DNA of 64,000 nucleotides from the NCBI GenBank assembly GCA_947044405.1, contig CAMRHE010000356.1:1612001-1676000 (forward strand), given 5' to 3'. This document shows, in pieces, positions 34,894 through 47,514 of the stretch (the first letter of the stretch is position 1; every line of letters begins with the position of its first letter). Below the pieces are notes generated by a model. It had not been told where the DNA came from. It saw only the letters and a list, made by a program, of their open reading frames with translations, and made no database searches. The translations under genes were made by a program, and so were the position numbers. This stretch comes from Leptodactylus fallax (taxonomy: Eukaryota > Chordata > Amphibia > Anura > Leptodactylidae).

Positions 34894-36984
34894 CTGAGTG
34901 CCTGCATAGAACTGGTGAACTGGCCAGGTGGGTAAATCACATGACTACCCTCTTGAGTCCTTCAGATGCAACAACTGTCACCATCCATTGTTTGCACGTC
35001 CCATTATGGACAGAATGAGGTCTTGGTGGAAGGGGATTTAGAGTTTTCTTTTACAGGTCACACAAACAATTTACTAAAAATTTCTAGTAAGTGGCCAATC
35101 CCTTTAATTCAAACAATGGGAAACTTATTAAGACTGGCATTTCCTGGCGCAAGGGCGATTGAATTATTTAAGAGGTTCTGGCCTCCTAATAAATCAAGTG
35201 CACTCCCGTGAGCCAGAATGGAAACCTTCATCAGTCAGGCGCTGGCAGAGTTTTCCTATGTAACTCAAGCCAGATTTCTGGTGTAAATTATAATAAATTT
35301 GCCAATCTGAGGTGCCCCCACCCCTGCCCACCTTGTTCTTTGTCCTGCTGTGCCCACTTTCACAAGAAGTGGTGAACAAGGCACAGAAGAGCCAAAGCTG
35401 TATCACAATCACACCCCTCTGTGCCACAAAACTGGCGTACATAGGTTGATATCCCTCTGATGTTTTATTACTAATGTTTTCATTGAATATTATCAGGTTC
35501 ACAAACACGCTCTGACATCATTTCATAACAGTGTGCCTTGTATTTACACAACTGTGACATCACAATAGATTATAGCCTATAAATATGCACACACATAGAC
35601 TGTGTATACTCTCAATAAATATTTATGCTTTTGTGACATTCACTGTACTCTGTATAAACTAATACACACCATTATGACATAATCACAATCCAGCCCTTTG
35701 ATCATGAGCAGGCATGTTTGGCAGAGATTACAGTTGGAACCTGAGCGACTGTCAAACCTGTCCTTCTTATATTGTATTAATCAAACCCATGTGCAGTTTT
35801 ATATTTTTCTACTACTTGTATAGTCTCTAGCTCTAAACAGTCTTTGCTATCATTTGATCATGATACTTTTTATAAAATCATATTATGATAAGTTTCAGCT
35901 TGTCCATTGCCCCCTCTTGTCCCATGTCCTGATTGTGACTGGATCAGAATCTGGGTCTGTGAGTAACATCTTCTAGTTGTGCAGCGTGCCCTCAAGACCA
36001 GTACATGAAGTGTTAATAGCAGAAATATTCAGCATTCACAGTATGGATGGGGCTACACACTGCTTTTTGGACCTCGTCAGTAGTAATATCAGCTGTCTCA
36101 AGGCAGTTATGTAGGAATACAAAGGCGCAGCATGCATATTCATATGTTTTTTGTTTTTATTTTATTTTATAACTGGACATATCAAGAATTTAATGCTCAT
36201 TCAAATGTTATATAAATAGAAATGTCAAGATGACATTGAACAAAAACAATAATGCAACAATATACTAAACAAAAAGTCACCTCTTTTTGACAAGGAAATG
36301 TGAGTGTCATGCAAATCAGTGATTGAACAACATGGCCTGGTGCGTCTTCAAAATCCTGCTCTGCAGCAGCTCCAGTGTGCCAGCCGATGTTCAGCACCAT
36401 ATAATGATAGCTACAGTGTGACCACCTTTATACAGTACCACCACATTGTGCCCCTAAAAGCTAGCCAAAACACATGTATGTGACAATATGATAGTATAAA
36501 GTCGTCTTCTAAGAAGTGTGGAAAACAAATGAAATCTACTGTAATTACACGCATGCTACTTTACCCCTTTAGCTATTATATGCCACCTCTCACAAAAATT
36601 GGGAATGGTGCTTAGTGGGGGGAGACATTGCCACTATGTTCCTGATAAATTTATCGTAATTTACACCAGAAAAACTGATGTAACAATAATGGCTCATAGC
36701 TGGTGCAGATTTCAGTTTCTTGCCATAAGAAATGACAAAAATTACCGATGGCAGAAAGGGGTTCGCTATTTAAAGGACCATTCCCACACTGTGAGAAAGT
36801 AGAGCTTGCACACCGGTGACACAGGTTTTAGGAAGAAGGCATCAGATCCCCTGTGCCAATGGAAGCACAGTGTCCATCACCAGGGACCTAGAGAGTCACT
36901 TCTTACTGCTATCATTAAGTATTGCTGTTCCACTGTACCTACATCTGTCAACTAGTAAAGGACATCATGACTCTCGGTGCACCC
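34894..36984. other. Unique non-coding stretch
   Basis: No element boundaries or coding motifs are recognised. Frames of up to 104 codons at 35194-35508 lack any domain. Confidence 0.5.
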
Positions 36985-37200
36985 CAAGTGACTGCTGAAG
37001 CCTTATCACAGGCCTCAGTGGTGACCCCTGGCACATGATATTACCCAGGAGGCCAGAAGAGGACCAAGAGGGAGCGCCGGATGCCGCCAGGAGAGACGAG
37101 GAAAGGTGAGTAGAACTGTTTATTTTTTTGCACCATCCCCAGGTCTCCATCTCTTATACTCTGAATCTGAAGAGACCCCAGAGTATAATAATTTCACTTC
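36985..37200. repeat. Hairpin module, right half only
   Basis: GC-rich core sequence (GCCTCAGTGGTGACCCC) leads to GGAAAGGTGAGTAG at 37102, then to the hairpin TTATACTCTGAATCTGAAGA...CCAGAGTATAA at 37158-37190. It matches the right halves of the modules in the hAT elements. No hAT terminus was found nearby. Confidence 0.6.
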
Positions 37201-37785
37201 CAGTTCTATTCAAACAAGTTCAAACTGAAACAAACAAGAGGGTCGACTTGCCAGAATCCCAAATGAAATGAATCTTCAGAGGTTCGCAATTTCTAATTGT
37301 AACATCACAATAGACTACTAATATTACTATGATGATTATTTATTTGTTAAGGCTTGCGCCTTTTAATATATTTCATCACATGTTATTCCAGTGTACTTCT
37401 TATTAAGATTGCTCTATAAAATACTAATCTGGATTTTTTGCAAATTGTATGTAACTAATGTTTAGCAATAAAAAAGGCCAATTTTTAATGAACGAACTAG
37501 TTTTATGCAGCAAAAACTCAATTATAAGACAAAGGAACATCGACCGTAGTGGTGTTACTGTAGCTAGTTTATAACCTCACCTTCCCTGGGATTTTTATAA
37601 TTTATATGTAACTAATGTTGGTCCATGAGAAAAAGACCAATTATTAATGAATGAGAACCACTTTTAGGAATAAAACAGAGAATGTTTTTATTTTGCTGGA
37701 ACTCCTTTGGCTTTTGGCAAATAAAAAACAATAGCCAAATTACATTAGAAATGTACAGAAAGAATGTATTTGGTGTGACTAAATT
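37201..37785. other. Non-coding stretch
   Basis: Two similar segments (TATGTAACTAATGTTTAGCA at 37448 and ATATGTAACTAATGTTGGTC near 37604), each followed by AATTTTTAATGAA- or AATTATTAATGAATGA-type sequence, show an old local duplication of about 150 bp. No gene. Confidence 0.5.
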
Positions 37786-39405
37786 GCAGTGCAGTACAGA
37801 AGCACACAGTAAAGGTTGTACAGTACAGTAGTACACACAGTAAAGATTGTGCAGTACAGTATCACACACACAATACAGAATGTGCAGTACAGTATCAAAC
37901 ACAATAAAGATTGTGCTGTACAGTAGCACCCACATTACAGTTTGTGCAGTACAGTATCACACACAGTATAGAAGCACACACAGTACATATTGTGCATACA
38001 GTAGCACACACAGTACAGAATGTGCAGTACAATATCACACACAGTACAGATCGTGCAGTACAGTAGCACACACAGTACATATTGTGCATACAGTAGCACA
38101 CACAGTACAGAATGTGCAGTACAATATCACACACAGTACAGATCGTGCAGTACAGTAGCACACACAGTACAGACTGTACAGTAGCACACACAATACAGAA
38201 TGTGCAGTACAATATCACACACATCACAGACTGTACAGTACAGTAGCACACTCAGTACAGATTGTGCAGTACAGCATCACACACATTACAGATTGTACTA
38301 CAGTATCACACACAGTACATATTGTGCAGTACAGTAGCACACACATTACAGATTGTACTACAGTATCACACAGTATAGATTGTATGTACAGTAGCACACA
38401 CAGTACAGATTGTGCAGTACAGTATCACACACAGTACAGATTGTACTACAGTATCACACACAGTACAGATTGTATGTACAGTAGCACACACAGTACAGAT
38501 TGTGCAGTACAGTATCACACACAGTACAGATTGTACTACAGTATCACACACAGTACAGATTGTGCAGTACAGTATCACACACAGTACAGATTGTATGTAC
38601 AGTAGCACACACAGTACAGATTGTGCAGTACAGTATCACACACAGTACAGATTGTACTACAGTATCACACACAGTACAGATTGTGCAGTACAGTATCACA
38701 CACAGTACAGATTGTACTACAGTATCACACACAGTACAGATTGTGCAGTACAGTCACACACATTACAGATTGTACTACAGTATCACACACAGTACAGACT
38801 GTACAGTACAGTAGCACACACAGTACACATTGTACAGTACAGTAGCACACACAGTACAGATTGTGCAGTACAGAATCACACACAGTACAGATTGTACTAC
38901 AGTATCACACACAGTACAGATTGTGCAGTACAGTATCACACACAGTACAGATTGTAATTACAGTATCACACACAGTACAGATTGTGCAGTACAGTCCACA
39001 CATTACAGATTGTACTACAGTATCACACACAGTACAGACTGTACAGTACAGTAGCACACACAGTACACATTGTACAGTACAGTACACACACAGTACAGAT
39101 TGTGCAGTACAGAATCACACACAGTACAGATTGTACTACAGTATCACACACAGTACAGATTGTGCAGTACAGAAGCACACACAGTACAGATTGTGCAGTA
39201 CAGTCACACATATTACAGATTGTACTACAGTATCACACACAGTATAGACTGTACAGTACAGTAGCACACACAGACAGAGGCAGTACAGTCACACACATTA
39301 CAGATTGTACTACAGTATCACACACAGTACAGACTGTACAGTACAGTAGCACACACAGTACACATTGTACAGTACAGTAGCACACACATTACAGACTCTG
39401 CAGTG
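37786..39405. repeat. GTAC-rich minisatellite, about 1.6 kb
   Basis: About 53 units of 29-31 bp alternate between two forms: AGTACAGATTGTGCAGTACA plus GTATCACACAC, and AGTACAGATTGTACTACAGT plus ATCACACAC. Larger blocks recur: the series with a CACATTACAG unit at 38757, 38998 and 39205 marks higher-order duplications of about 0.2 kb. Numerous frames on both strands (e.g. 181 codons at 38412-38957) are translations of the repeat and not genes. Confidence 0.95.
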
Positions 39406-42400
39406 ATTGTTTGATGCAGCAGATGCTGCAAATGTCGCTGACTGCACACACATAAGCGATGAGTTATCCTGCCTTGGATGACAGTTTTCTGGCATATAAG
39501 GAATAAAAAGTCACAATTTGAGCACAAATTGCAACTTTTCCCATTTTGTGCTCCATTTGTTACTTGTGGGTGAAACTGAACTGCCAGTCTTAATAAATTA
39601 GCCCAACAGTCTGTGCCTGCAATGTTGTGATGTAACAGACACCTCTCCCTCCATCTCCTGTCTCTATCAATTAATAATAAAGCTTAATTCTTCTCCTGTC
39701 CTAAATGCATTAATCCCCACCCTACTGTATATCTGTCTAATCTGTCTATTATTTCCTATCTACCCCATTCTGACTGTCTGAGACCCTATCTGTGTAATCT
39801 CTTTCCACAAAAGGGACACCTTCTCAGCCTGGGCTTTTTTTACTGTCTATGAGTCAATAGTGACCTTAGACCCATAGTCCCTCATGATTGTCTGGTCCCT
39901 GTCATGAGGGCTGCTTACAAGGCATAATGGGTGAGCATGCCATGTCTCTGAGGTCATGTGATACATTTTTCCTTGCTTTTTGCATAGCAGCTGACATTTT
40001 AGTCAGTCCATACGAATCAAACCACAAAATGTTTGGATTCTTCTGAACATTTTGAAAGATTCCTAGCGAAGCTGATTCCAGAAGGCTTGCTCATCTCAAC
40101 AATCAGCCCATAAGAAATAATCCCTACTGGAAAATGGTTGTCTACAAAGTCAGCTCCAAATGGACTTTTTATATGCTAAAGTTTTGATACCTATTATTGT
40201 GCCAGATGCTGGGCCTTTCAAATGCTACCGGTACTTTGCTGCACTCAAGTACCTACAAGGTCATTTAAAGGGATAGAAAAGAAGTAACCATATTTTATAT
40301 TTATAGCACATTTTCCATTCACTCGGTTGTAATAAACTCTCCTATACTACTGTATCTAACTGTACAGCCACAGTTTAAAGGGTCAGCAGCAGAATGTTTG
40401 GATACTAGTTCGGACCATATATAGGATGTTCCAGCCTGGACATAATCCTACATTTTTTATTATTATATTTAAACAAAGAAGAAAAAATGACATTAATCAT
40501 CCTGACGGTAAGACTCCTAAATAAGGACAATGTGCATATTTAAAGACACAATCTTCTAGTATGACTTTGTGTTTATTGCCTGTGACTAGATGATTTATGT
40601 AAGTAACTGTCAGCAGCGCATGTGAAGGGCTGTTTAGCAGCCAGAGAACAGTATCTAATTCTCAGTCATTTTTTCTAAACTCCAGCCTATTAATTTTACT
40701 GAATGAATGTAGTTTTGGCAAGAGCAATGTATCGCCATTTGCTGAATCCACCAGGGCCCCAGTTCAACAGAAAACCAGCCAATTCAACACTAGAATTTCA
40801 GGTGAAGAGAAGGATAATGACATTTAAAGCTGTGTACTCAGGGTGAAGGATTTTTTTTGGACGCCGCTGAGAGACTAGAGCTTTTCAACAAATCATGTTT
40901 TTTAGCTTTCATTATGAGAGCTCTGTGTTATACAAGGAGCACAGACAAACTTGTTATTATAGAGTATGTTTTATTATTATAATATATCTTTGTCAGTCGT
41001 CAAAGTTCTCATTGAAAAAAGAAGCTGACACAGAACACGCATTTAGAAAAGAACAGCTATATAGATATGTTTAAATCCGGAGAAATCTAGAAATAATCAT
41101 ACCAACATATTGTGATTTGTAATATAGTGATGTAGCAGGGCTAAAGTTTTCACATAACTAATCACTTTGTTCATTTATATAATGTAAATGCAGTCCTATA
41201 AAATACTATAGTTATATTGGTATTCCAGTTCTAACAAATTTGCAGCTCTGAACTTGCAGGTCCACAAACAGAGAAGTCAAAAAAATCAGCAATGGCCAAG
41301 AAATGTGCTAATTCTAGCATTCAAGCAGGAAACCACCATAGTTGTAACCTGCTGGACTAAAATGTCTTTTTCCAACTGTTTCTTGAAAAAAAAAAAAAAA
41401 AAAAAATCACAAAGATATTTTTACAACCCTACCCCCAGCTCCTACCCAGTAGGATCAACACTGGTGACAGGCTCCATTTGCACTATGTGAGCTAAATGAG
41501 ATAATATAGGTACTATCATGAACTGGTTGTAGTTTTGGAAAATCTGGAAATGTGGTGGGAAATATATGGTCCCTGCATCATTATTTTCTATAAACACTTG
41601 CATTACAGACTCAGACATTCAGCACCCGTTGGAATTCATTTGGCTGTAATAATAGCTCAGTGACACACAGTTTCGCGTTCATGATTCAAGTAGAAATAGT
41701 TAATTCTGAAAACTACACACTTCTCATCAACATTTAATAGTCCCAGAGTAAAATTTCGTCTTTAAGTGATTTCTAGTTCTGGCAAAGATCCGCTTTAACT
41801 AAGATATCAATAATGGCACAATTTATTGTGTGCACTGCTCTCCAGATTCAGTCTTTCCTGTAAAATGAATTGTTTCCATGCTTCCTCATTTATAGACTCA
41901 TCATGGTGGAAATTCACAGCTATCTTTGTTGTGATATAACAAGGAGAATGACTATGTGAATATGTACACGGCTCGCTGCAGTCTACAAATTGCTTGTGGT
42001 TATGAAGGAAAGTTGGATGCTGTTTGAAGCGATGATGCCTGAAATTTTCACTTTGCTGTAATCACAACAACATGCTCCTCTCCCCCAATTGTTATTATGA
42101 AGCGGATGTATGATGTCCTTTAATGACAAGACGATTGTCACTGGATTGAATACACTGACCTTCTACAGCTGCAAATCCCGTATTTAATATATGAGTCTTG
42201 TGCACTGAAGTTGCAATAAATTAAAAGCAGTGAAAGATTGTCTCACATATTTGAAATATTTTTTACCGTACATAATACTGAGCAAGGTTATCAAATCTAG
42301 AATATGTTCACAATTCGTGACTCCAAAGCTTTTGTATTCAATGGAAATACCCCCATCACCATTATGAATATATCTTGGGATGTGTAAAAAGTTCTAATAT

Positions 42401-42569
42401 GATTTTGTGATATTCTCTCCAGAGAGATCTATGACATGAGTGTCTATGCGTGGCAACAGACTGTTCTGCATGCATCCCCATGTAAGCATGTTGGATATTT
42501 CAGTGGGTCCAGGATCCAGCACAGGAATTAAGAAAACTACCCCATCTAAGTATGAAATTGGAGCATATC
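39406..42569. other. Long unique non-coding stretch, possible conserved elements
   Basis: No mobile element ends are recognised except a possible MITE remnant near 40040-40105. The segments 40480-40900 and 41600-42180 are complex, balanced sequence and are candidates for conserved non-coding DNA. An A run lies at 41386-41406. No exon with domain character was found. Confidence 0.45.
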
Positions 42570-43221
42570 TGTAAGGGTCTTGCCAGATGTAGCAATACCT
42601 TACACTACTGCAGCGGTCTGGGAGGAAGGACAGAGACAAGTGAGCCCTAATCTCATCCCAGCCACTGTCCCTTCCTATTGCCTCAGTTACCCTAAATGGC
42701 AAAAGGACAACCTGAAGACGAGCTCTATACTGAGTAAGTGACCACACAGAACGCAGACATTACGCACAACAACAAAGGGAGGTCAGATAGCCAAGGGGTC
42801 GGTAACAAACGAGCAATGCAGTACAAAATCACAATCCAAGAGAATAGTCACAAGGCAAGCCAAAGGTCAGAGAATCAGGTAACAAAGCAGCAAAATAAAT
42901 AACAAAGAGAGCCGGCAAAGACAGTGCAATAACCGGCGACCATATGAGGGCTGACAACCTGTTTATAGAAAGTCTGGGCAAGCCCCAGGCTGGATTGGTA
43001 GACAGGCTGTCAATCACACAGGCAAGGCTGAGATTAACTCTATGCGGTCCAGAGAGAAATGCTCAGAACACGGGTGTGGCTGGAAATCCATTACATTGTC
43101 TAGGACCGTGTTCAGACTGAGCAACAAGAAACCTACACAAGGAACCAAACTGAACACGCTCCTTCGCCACAGCGTGCGAGCGGAGGGTGGCGAAGAGACC
43201 CGAACAGGCAGAGACGTTACA
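42570..43221 (-). mobile_element. Solo LTR, copy 2 (same family as 25433-26091)
   Basis: The copy is 652 bp with ends TGTAAGGGTCTTGCC and GACGTTACA, flanked by the exact 5-bp repeat ATATC at 42565-42569 and 43222-43226. It is similar to copy 1 along its whole length with scattered substitutions and small indels. On the minus strand the TATA-like position reads CTATAAACAGG. No internal sequence adjoins it. Confidence 0.92.
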
Positions 43222-43514
43222 ATATCGTTTGGTGGTTAATTGAAAGGTACCTCAGTTCAATATTGCATGGATGTAATACATGTAATACATGTAAGCAATA
43301 GCATTGTTTGAGAAAGCAATTCAATCCCAAGCAGTTTAATGATATTTGGATTAAAGTGATGTCATACTTAGATAAGATTATATTGGTTGCTGCATTATGT
43401 ACCTATAACTTTACCAAACCAAGATGGAAAACAGAAACTGAACATATACAGTATGTTTCCTAATTCTATACCTGCATTGCAAATGTCTAGTGTTTATGGT
43501 TATAGTTTACACTA
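43222..43514. other. Non-coding spacer
   Basis: No gene or element is recognised between the solo LTR and the next MITE. Confidence 0.5.
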
Positions 43515-43935
43515 TTAAATGGGTTGCTGACCAGAGCAACTTATCCCCTATCCACAAGTTGTAGATTAGTGGGGTCCAACTAAATGGACCAGCACTGATC
43601 AAGAGAATAGGGGCATTTTGCTTCACAGTGTAAATGGAGTGGTGGTCTGAAAGGCAGATCCAAAATCCATTAATTTAAAGAGGACGTCTGGATATAGCCA
43701 AGTGCTGGTCTTCAACTAGAGTATCTCCATTGGTCATGTATAAATGATTATAACAAGGGTGCACCTTCCGAAAACCACTCCATTCAGATTGGGGAGCAAA
43801 ACACCCCCGTTCTTGTAGCCCTGTTTTGTGCGGGGGTTCCAGTAGTCAGACTCCCACAATAAGCAATTGATCCCCTATTCTGTGAATAAGGGATAGGTTG
43901 CTTAGGACAGGACAGCACTTATAAAGCAAGACTTA
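43515..43935. mobile_element. Diverged MITE (TTATCCCCTATCCACA type)
   Basis: Left segment CAACTTATCCCCTATCCACA; right segment TGAATAAGGGATAGGTTGCT is its imperfect mirror. GGGGTCCAACTAAATGGACC and TTGATCCCCTATTC phrases fit the same family piece at 4555-4600. The boundaries are approximate. Confidence 0.55.
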
Positions 43936-44395
43936 TCTTTCCACTGTTATCTGTTTTGCCATTCTTAGTTTGATTTATGATATACTTGAAATGCAGTTCT
44001 TGTGAAACATTAGCACAAGATTTGCACAAAAGTGAGCCAGCTCTTTAGATTTATATCCATTCTCATAGCCCAGAATACTCAACAATGCCGATATGCCAGG
44101 GACAACAAAAAAAACCTGTAATCATACAAAATAAATGTTTTGCAATAACATGGGTCGCAATTGATGTTGTTATGACAACAAAAATATATAGCCAAGAGCT
44201 CACTCCATATAATTTATAGTGTCTGGATAAAACCCTATAACCAGTGTCATATATAGAGTAGGTATCTTATCGCTCTCAACAAGAGAAAACAGCAGTCTTG
44301 CAGTTATAATACCTGTTTAATAGCTCACCGAAATTAAATAATTTACAAAACCCGCTTCAATATATTTAAAGGTGTATGTAATGAAACACACATTT
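43936..44395. other. Non-coding spacer
   Basis: No feature is supported. Confidence 0.5.
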
Positions 44396-44706
44396 AGATT
44401 AAGGCCCCATGTAAAAAAGCATTCCGGGAAAAAAACGCGGAGGCAACGCATCGTGGTTTTTCCTGCATCACTTTTCTCAGAAAGTCCACAGAGGTTTCCT
44501 CTACAGACTTTCTGTTTCCATTATACCTATAGGGAAACCGCCAGCGTTTCCATAGGTATAACTGAAATACTGCTATTTCCAAAACCGCACAGGGATTAGC
44601 TAGAATCTGAGAAACTTTGCAATGACTGTAAAACGCTGCAGTTTTTGCAATGGCGTTTCCGCTGTAGCAAAACCGCGCCATTTATGCCACGTGGGGCCCT
44701 GGCCTT
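44396..44706. mobile_element. GGCCCCATGT-type MITE, nearly complete
   Basis: The ends are GATTAAGGCCCCATGTAAAA and ATGCCACGTGGGGCCCTGGC. The internal phrases AGAAAGTCCACAGAGG and CCAGCGTTTCCATAGGTATA match the 18.9 and 58.8 kb copies. The right end preserved here gives the family's inverted terminus CACGTGGGGCC. Confidence 0.75.
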
Positions 44707-45813
44707 GTACACAAAAAAACAATGAAATGGTATAATAATATAAATAGACACATCACATTAAGCTTAGAGAATGAGTCCAATAAGCAGTGTGAAAGTTTGA
44801 TTGTTCAGTGATATCCCCTCCAACATAAGCTCTGCGGCTCTCTAGCAACTGCGGCTTATGCTATTATATTTGCACTATGAATGACGCATTTACTGCTATT
44901 ATTTACTCTGTACACATACATCATAACTTACTCATACAGTATATCCACTTCTGTTAATTCCAACATTTATAGTGTATTAGTGTACTTGTTCTGGAACTAT
45001 TTATTATAAGTGCACTACCTTCTTTCCTTACGGCATCTTGGTGCCATTTCTTCCCCAGTAAAGTGGTGCACTCACACCCAACTATATTTGGCATCTTGTA
45101 TAATGCCAGTACATCCTTAATACAAAAATGAATACAATTTGTAGCCATCTTATCATTTAATCATCTATAATATCTTACTAATACCCAGTTTCTCCAAAAA
45201 TAAGCCCAAAAGGTTCTGATTTGCTCCACTGCCTGAAAAATTATATAACACCCTGTCTTATTTTCGGAGAAACACAGTAGTTACCGTAAGAATAAAAGAA
45301 AAATCTCTCCTTTGAGTGTAATATAACATAATGTAAGCATGCTAATGAATGACTTTCTCTTAAGAATGTAATGTAAATGTCCTGAAATGCTATCAAGGTA
45401 CAGTGTGTATCTATATGTTATTTCTAAGTAGAGAAGAGTGAAGTGATTCATGGTGTTGTATGATTCATCTGGTTCTGGCTGCAATCATCTTTTCATTAGG
45501 TTCTAGAGGCAATCTGAAAGAACACTCATGAAATAAGATTCTGTGTACAGCGCCTCCATACATTGATTATGATACGGGCAGGAAGTACGCTCATAATCAT
45601 CAGTCCTTTTTTTATCCTTGACAGTTCTTACTTTAATATAAACCTCATAGTTAACATAAATTAAGAGGCTGCAGTTATGATGTGGGAAACAATGTAAAAA
45701 TCCAAATGTTACAATCAAATCCATTACAATATAACTCCTTAAAAGAATGTTTCTCAAAGAAAATAAAAGAAAATACTATACTGTATGTGCCATACAGAAA
45801 TATACTGATCATG
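44707..45813. other. Unique non-coding stretch
   Basis: No element or gene is recognised. Short frames lack motifs. Confidence 0.5.
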
Positions 45814-45945
45814 TTATAGGACTGGGGTCGGCAACCCCCAGCATGCGTGCCAAGAGTGGCACACGAGGCTTATTTACCTGGCACGGCAGCCCGAGTCCTC
45901 GCCCAGCAGTTTTGTTCAGACCAAACATGGCTGAAATGAAACTGC

Positions 45946-46300
45946 TATTATTATACTGTGAGGTCTCTTCAAACCCCAGAGTATAATACGCGGAGCCCCA
46001 GGAGAGGTGATCAAACATAAAAAACAATGTTACTCACCTCTCCTGCGCAACACTCTGCTGTCTTCGGCACTTCTGCCTGACGTAAGAGACCGCTGATAGG
46101 GCTTCAGGGATCACATTGGCGTGATGATGCATAATGACGCTGACGTGACCCCTGCGACCTAATCAGAGGTTGCTGATCAGGCAGCAGCCCTGAAGAGAAC
46201 AGGAGAGGTGAGTAACATTGTTTTTTTATGTTTTATCACCTCTTTTGGCCCTCCACTTATTATACTCTGGGGTCTGAAGAGACCCCACAGTATAATAATA
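45946..46300. repeat. Hairpin-bordered inverted module, copy in hAT B
   Basis: Edge hairpins at 45946-45990 and 46258-46300 have TTATACT...AGTATAATA stems around GGTCTCTTCA-type loops. The inner flanks AACATAAAAAACAATGTTAC and GTAACATTGTTTTTTTATGT are inverted copies. The centre has GACGT-containing sequence near 46079 and 46139. An AGAGGTGAGTAAC edge lies at 46205. Confidence 0.85.
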
Positions 46301-46317
46301 GCTAGTGAAAATTTGTT

Positions 46318-46555
46318 GGAATATTATACCATGTGGAGTGGCCACTATGGGACATAATACCGTGTGGAGGGGCCACTACGGAACATAATACCGTGTGGAG
46401 ACGTCGCTATGGGACATTATACTGTGTGGAGGGGCCGCTATGAGACATAATACCGTGTGAAGGGGCCGCTAAGGGACATAATAACCTGTGGAGGGGTCGC
46501 TATGGGACATTATACCATGTGGAGGGGCCACTATGGGACATAATACTGTATAAAT
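46318..46555 (+). repeat. 31-bp tandem repeat, about eight copies
   Basis: The unit starts GGCCACTATGGGACATAATA and ends CCGTGTGGAGG. Most copies are exactly 31 bp apart, with GGCCGCT or GTCGCT variants. It is the same unit type as in hAT A, C and D. Confidence 0.92.
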
Positions 46556-47514
46556 GAGTGTTTTTGCACAAAAACGCAGGCAGTTTTTTCTTGTGCAAAA
46601 ACGCACCATGTGAACGCAGCTTTACCATCCCAGTAAAAGTACCAGTGGCATAAGAATAATAGTTGCATCCAGATACATAGCATGCTTTCACCATAAGGCT
46701 GCTGTCATACGGAGCTCCTGGACGCATACATTTACCACTAATTGGGGGCTACACATGTACTTTCATTGGGACTTTCTAATGGGAAAGTACAGGCGTGTCC
46801 CAGGAAATGGCAGTAAACGCATGCGTTCTGAAGCATCTTGTGGCAGCACTTCTGTGTTATGGTTTGTGTTATGTGACTTTTGTATAGGGGTCGTCAGTCT
46901 TATTGCGTGGCACTCTGAGTACCTCATCTTTGATTTTTTTTTTTTTAATTTAACTCAGCACACCAAACAAAAAAGGTTGCCTATCCCTGTTATAGGAGCA
47001 GGCCAGCCATATCAATAAAGGGGAAAGTTTTCACTTGTACAGTGCCATATTCAGGTTTAATGAAGAGGTTAAATGTTGGGATCAAATTTTATTCTGAGCA
47101 GTATCACAACAATAAAAAAACAGAAAACTGAGAGTTGAGGTAAAAGTCTCCCAATACTGTCCTAGAATAAGGTAGTTCAATATTTGCTAAAACAATTAGT
47201 CTAGGCACAAGAAAAATGTTATAATATTGCATATAACAGCCTTCCTGTTTGAAAGTCAGATTTCTACAGTCTCTGCTTTTGCACCTAGATTGTAAATTTA
47301 TACGGTAACAGTATATGGATAAGCAGGGCCGGTTTTAGACAAAGTGGGGCCCTGGGCAAAATTAAAAGCGGGGCCCCAAATGCTGATATGCAAACAACAC
47401 CATTGTCTTCCAGTAGCAACCCCTATAATAACGCCTCCTTTCTGCCAACAAAAAAGTAATAACAAGCCCCATTTTACCACACACAATCCAGATGAGCACC
47501 TTTGTACCACCTAA

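Larger units (their letters stand above)
45822..46989. mobile_element. Non-autonomous hAT transposon B
   Basis: Left end CTGGGGTCGGCAACC; right end GGTTGCCTATCCCTG. The 8-bp TSD TTATAGGA lies at 45814-45821 and 46990-46997. It is 1168 bp without transposase. Inside are a complete hairpin-bordered module (45946-46300) and about eight 31-bp repeats (46318-46555), then a small hairpin with GTTTTTGCACAAAAACGC. The termini differ from hAT A, C and D although the cargo is shared. Confidence 0.9.

Noticed and set aside
38412..38957. 181-codon open frame and many overlapping frames on both strands
   Set aside because: They translate the 29-31 bp minisatellite; residues repeat with the DNA and frames are open on both strands.
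37786..39405. CRISPR-like repeat array
   Set aside because: No unique spacers of constant length; units are contiguous minisatellite repeats, and the context is vertebrate.
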